The notes under the pieces were generated by a model. The model was not told the DNA's origin. It searched no databases and was given only the letters and a program-made list of their open reading frames with translations. This document shows, in pieces, positions 5,484-8,534 of a DNA stretch of 8,534 nucleotides; positions within the stretch are counted from its first letter, which is position 1; each line of letters begins with the position of its first letter. The position numbers were made by a program, and so were the translations under genes. Source of the DNA: Spirochaetales bacterium (GTDB taxonomy: Bacteria > Spirochaetota > Spirochaetia > Sphaerochaetales > Sphaerochaetaceae); the NCBI GenBank assembly GCA_012519125.1, contig JAAYQY010000317.1, positions 1 through 8,534 on the forward strand, read 5' to 3'.

Positions 5484-7217
5484 ATGAGGATATTCAAGGG
5501 GATTGCAGCCTCTGAGGGTTTGGCGAAGGGAAAGGCTCTGGTTCATCATCATGCCTCGATGGAAGCCGAGAAGCAACATATCCTTTCTGATGGGGTGGCG
5601 GGGGAGCTGGAGAAATTCAGAACTGCTCTCGCTTCTGCCAAGCGGTTGCTGGAAGAACACAATACCAAGGACATTGCAAAGGATTCCAGAGAAATTTTGG
5701 AAACCCATATGCTCATGCTTGAAGACCCAGACTATATTCAGCAAATCGAAGACTATATCAGGACTAACCTGGTATGTTCCCAATGGGCAGTTGACTCGGT
5801 GACTACCAATATGGTCAACCTGCTCGAGGCTACCGATGATGAGCTGCTTCGTGAGCGTGCGATTGACTTTCGTGATGTTTCGTTGCACCTGATCGATGCG
5901 ATCAAGGGAAAGGGTGAACGGAGAATGGAGCATCTTGATGAGGACGTTGTCCTCATTGCCGATGCACTTATGCCTTCCGAACTCTTTTCCATGGACAAAA
6001 CCCACATCCTGGGAATCAGCCTGGACGGTGGGGGAAGGGCCAGTCATGTAGCCATTCTGGTCCGAGCTTTCAACATCCCTACGGTTCTCGCCACCAATGG
6101 GGCTTCCAAGACCGTACACGATGGGGAAGAAGTAATTGTGGATGGGACGTATGGTGAGGTTTTCATCAGACCCGACCACACGGTTTCCCAGATGCTCGAC
6201 GAACGCTTCAACCTTTGGCAGGAGCATGAGGTCGAGTTGCACAAGATGGTCGAGCTTCCGACCAATACCACCGATGGCCATTCGGTGTTGCTGAAGGCGA
6301 ACATCCAGACTACAAGCGAGGTGGATGCGGCCAAAGCCTGTGGAGCTTCGGGCATCGGGTTGTTCCGTTCCGAATTCCTGTTCATGGAATCCTTGGAGAA
6401 TCCTTCCGAGGAGCGACAGTTCACTGTCTATCGCCAGGTCCTCGAGGCCATGGCCCCCAAACCGGTTACCATCCGTACCATCGATATTGGTGGAGACAAG
6501 ATGGTAAGCGGTCTGGGTATCGATGAGAAGAATCCGATCCTTGGCTGGAGGGCGGTCAGGTTCTGTCTCTCGCGAAAAGATATCTTTACCGTTCAGCTCA
6601 GGGCGTTGCTCCGCGCCAGTGTCTACGGAAAGTTGCAGGTCATGTTTCCCATGATCAGCGGGGTTGAGGAACTGAATGCGGTGCTGCATCTTTTTGAACA
6701 TGTCAAGGATGAGTGCAGGCGAGAGTCCATTCCCTTTGATCCCGATATCAAGGTAGGGACCATGATCGAGGTGCCGTCTGCGGCCTTGTGTGCAGATATC
6801 CTGGCAAAGAAGGTTGACTTCTTCTCCATCGGAACCAATGACCTGATCCAATACACGATTGCAGTGGATCGGGGCAATGAGAAGATTGCCTACCTTTACC
6901 AGCCATTCCATCCCGGGGTGCTCCGGTCCATCAGGATGATCATCCAGATGGCCCACCAGAACCAGATACCGGTAAGCCTCTGTGGGGAAATGGCTTCCGA
7001 TCCTCTCTGTTCCGTGCTGTTGGCAGGAATGGGGCTGGATGAACTGAGTATGGGGTCGCAAAGCCTGTTGCAAGTCCGAAAGATTCTTCGTTCCGTCTCC
7101 TACGAGGAGGCGAAGAGTCTTGCAGACCATGTGCTTGGTATGGACTCCTACCTGACTATTACCACCTATATAAGGGAGTGGATGCATGACCGATTCGATC
7201 ATTTCACCACCATCTGA
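5484..7217 (+). CDS. ptsI: PTS Enzyme I (phosphoenolpyruvate-protein phosphotransferase)
   Basis: Enzyme I is the cytoplasmic first step of the phosphotransferase system: it takes phosphate from phosphoenolpyruvate onto a histidine and passes it to HPr. The 577-residue protein (E. coli: 575) has the N-terminal HPr-binding and phosphohistidine region, with active H188 in GGRASH (E. coli H189). The PEP-binding barrel follows, with R295 in GIGLFRSEF, R331 in RTIDIGGDK, metal ligands E429 (MIEVPS) and D453 (GTNDL), and the catalytic C500 in LCGEMASD. All match E. coli at offsets of 1-2. There is no GAF domain, so it is not of the PtsP type. No HPr or Enzyme II gene lies nearby, so it must act with partners encoded elsewhere. 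The ATG at 5484 lacks a Shine-Dalgarno site. Its last 32 nt overlap der. Confidence 0.96.
   Translation: MRIFKGIAASEGLAKGKALVHHHASMEAEKQHILSDGVAGELEKFRTALASAKRLLEEHNTKDIAKDSREILETHMLMLEDPDYIQQIEDYIRTNLVCSQWAVDSVTTNMVNLLEATDDELLRERAIDFRDVSLHLIDAIKGKGERRMEHLDEDVVLIADALMPSELFSMDKTHILGISLDGGGRASHVAILVRAFNIPTVLATNGASKTVHDGEEVIVDGTYGEVFIRPDHTVSQMLDERFNLWQEHEVELHKMVELPTNTTDGHSVLLKANIQTTSEVDAAKACGASGIGLFRSEFLFMESLENPSEERQFTVYRQVLEAMAPKPVTIRTIDIGGDKMVSGLGIDEKNPILGWRAVRFCLSRKDIFTVQLRALLRASVYGKLQVMFPMISGVEELNAVLHLFEHVKDECRRESIPFDPDIKVGTMIEVPSAALCADILAKKVDFFSIGTNDLIQYTIAVDRGNEKIAYLYQPFHPGVLRSIRMIIQMAHQNQIPVSLCGEMASDPLCSVLLAGMGLDELSMGSQSLLQVRKILRSVSYEEAKSLADHVLGMDSYLTITTYIREWMHDRFDHFTTI
7172..7178 (+). 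promoter_or_regulatory. Ribosome binding site of der inside ptsI
   Basis: AAGGGAG at 7172-7178 lies seven bases before the ATG at 7186 and inside the last codons of ptsI. It decides the start of der in favour of this ATG over the in-frame GTG at 7246, which has no comparable site. Confidence 0.7.
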
Positions 7218-8534
7218 GAACACGGAAACCCAGGCAAAAATCCCGGTGATTTCCATCATAGGACGGCCCAACGTGGGCAAGTCCACCCTTTTCAATCGTC
7301 TCATCGGCAAGAGAAGAGCCATTACCGACCCAACCCCGGGTGTCACCCGCGATCCCATCCCAGAGCGTTGGCTCTTGGGCAATCATCCTGTCACCTTGGT
7401 TGACTCCGGTGGTGTGAAGGTCGACCGTGAGGGGCTTGACGGCCTGGTTGCGGACAAGAGTCTTGGGCTCCTTGCCAAAAGTGATGCCGTCATTTTCATG
7501 ATGGATTGCACCGAGGTTACCGCTGAGGACCGCGAGCTGCTTGAGTTCCTTCGTCCTTACTCTGATAAGTTGGTTCTGGTGGTCAATAAGATTGACGACC
7601 CCAAGCGCGAGGATTTGCTGTGGGAGTACTACGAGTACGGCTATCAGCGGATTCTGGGTATCAGTGCAGCCCATGGTCTGGGTATCGAGGAGCTCGAGGA
7701 AGCGCTTCTGGGTATGCTTGATCTCATCAGCCTCGATGAGGCTCCTGAGCAGGAAGACCGGGTCAAGCTTGCCATCTTGGGGAAGCCGAACACCGGCAAG
7801 TCAACCCTTGCCAATCTGTTGGTAGGTGAGGACATCTCCATTGTCAGCGATATCGCAGGCACAACGCGCGATGTTGTCATGGGTGCGTTCAGCTACAAAG
7901 GCAGCAATTTCACCGTCCTTGATACCGCTGGTATCCGTCGCAAGAGCAAGGTTGATGAAGATGTCGAATACTACTCGGTAAACCGCGCGATCAAGACCAT
8001 CGATGAAGCAGATGTGGTGCTCCTGATGATTGACAGTGTCGAAGGCTTGGCGGACCAGGATAAGAAAATTGCCAATCTTATCGTCAGACGAGGAAAGGGT
8101 ATCATTCTGGTACTGAATAAGATTGATCTGCTCACCGGCATCGGCAATGAGCTGGAAGCCATCAAGGACAGGGTGCGTTTCCTTTTCCCCATCCTTGCAT
8201 TTGCCCCGATCACCTCGATCAGTGCACTCAAAGGCCAAGATATCGGGAAGTTGCTCGATACGGTATGGTCAGTCTGGAAACAGCTCAACAAGCGTGTTGA
8301 AACAGCAAAGCTGAATGATGCGATTCGTGAATGGGGTGAAGCCTATCAGCCACCCCGGGGCAGCAGTGGTCACTTCAAGGTCTACTACGGAACCCAGATC
8401 AGCGCGAACCCGGTCAAATTCTTGTTGTTCGTCAACCGAATCAAGGATTTTCCGCAGATTTACATCCAGTATCTGAAGAACAATATCCGAAAGGAGTTGG
8501 GGTTCACTCAGATTCCCATCGAGATCGACTTGCG
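7186..8534 (+). CDS. der: Ribosome-assembly GTPase Der (EngA), 3' end cut by window
   Basis: Der is an essential GTPase with two G domains in tandem that binds the 50S subunit during its assembly. The 449 complete codons seen have no frameshift. G domain 1 carries GRPNVGKS (26-33), TPGVTRD, DSGG (73-76) and NKID (134-137). G domain 2 carries GKPNTGKS (199-206), AGTTRD, DTAG (246-249) and NKID (311-314). A KH-like C-terminal domain begins near residue 350 and includes the FKVYYGTQ stretch. The reading frame is open at the window end, probably within a few to some tens of residues of the true C-terminus. About 20 residues precede the usual first strand, a short polar extension rich in Ser, Pro, Glu and Thr. 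It overlaps ptsI by 32 nt in another frame and probably shares its transcript. Confidence 0.96.
   Translation, partial: MTDSIISPPSENTETQAKIPVISIIGRPNVGKSTLFNRLIGKRRAITDPTPGVTRDPIPERWLLGNHPVTLVDSGGVKVDREGLDGLVADKSLGLLAKSDAVIFMMDCTEVTAEDRELLEFLRPYSDKLVLVVNKIDDPKREDLLWEYYEYGYQRILGISAAHGLGIEELEEALLGMLDLISLDEAPEQEDRVKLAILGKPNTGKSTLANLLVGEDISIVSDIAGTTRDVVMGAFSYKGSNFTVLDTAGIRRKSKVDEDVEYYSVNRAIKTIDEADVVLLMIDSVEGLADQDKKIANLIVRRGKGIILVLNKIDLLTGIGNELEAIKDRVRFLFPILAFAPITSISALKGQDIGKLLDTVWSVWKQLNKRVETAKLNDAIREWGEAYQPPRGSSGHFKVYYGTQISANPVKFLLFVNRIKDFPQIYIQYLKNNIRKELGFTQIPIEIDL

Noticed and set aside
5478..7382. A 634-codon open frame on the minus strand opposite ptsI and the start of der
   Set aside because: Its product resembles no family and has low-complexity, His-rich composition typical of antisense frames. 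The plus strand here encodes full Enzyme I and Der with all catalytic residues.

Overview
This is an ordinary-looking bacterial chromosomal segment of roughly balanced base composition, densely packed with housekeeping genes. All eight protein genes can be named at least at family level. The start (rpoA, rplQ) is the tail of the large ribosomal-protein supercluster. The mix of protein wording, the lysine-rich L17 tail and the order rpoA-rplQ-rny-ymdB-tlyA suggest a spirochaete, perhaps Sphaerochaetaceae. That placement is recognition rather than proof, and I hold it at about 0.6.

Layout. (1) 18-1636: rpoA and rplQ overlap by 11 nt, are transcribed from outside the window, and end at a strong intrinsic terminator (1607-1636). 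(2) 1714-4885: a near-consensus sigma-70 promoter drives rny (RNase Y), ymdB (metallophosphoesterase) and tlyA (rRNA methyltransferase), packed with a 7-nt gap and then a 1-nt overlap. (3) 4878-5408, minus strand: a membrane-anchored GerMN-domain protein whose stop overlaps the end of tlyA. (4) 5409-5483: a 75-bp divergent intergenic region with two promoters back to back. Both -10 boxes abut the start codons, which predicts leaderless or nearly leaderless mRNAs. (5) 5484-8534: ptsI (PTS Enzyme I) and der (two-domain ribosome-assembly GTPase), overlapping by 32 nt; der runs off the end of the window.

How the genes fit together. Most serve RNA synthesis, ribosomes or RNA turnover: polymerase alpha, ribosomal protein L17, RNase Y with its usual neighbour YmdB, an rRNA methyltransferase, and Der for 50S assembly. 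The exceptions are the PTS phosphotransferase and the GerMN envelope protein, which share the divergent promoter region.

I found no tRNA or rRNA, mobile element, CRISPR array or clear novel system. The best leads are the leaderless divergent promoter pair, the heptad-repeat tail of L17, and the two-hairpin 3' UTR of rplQ. The longest stretch without a gene is 208 bp (1561-1768), and it holds the terminator and the rny promoter.
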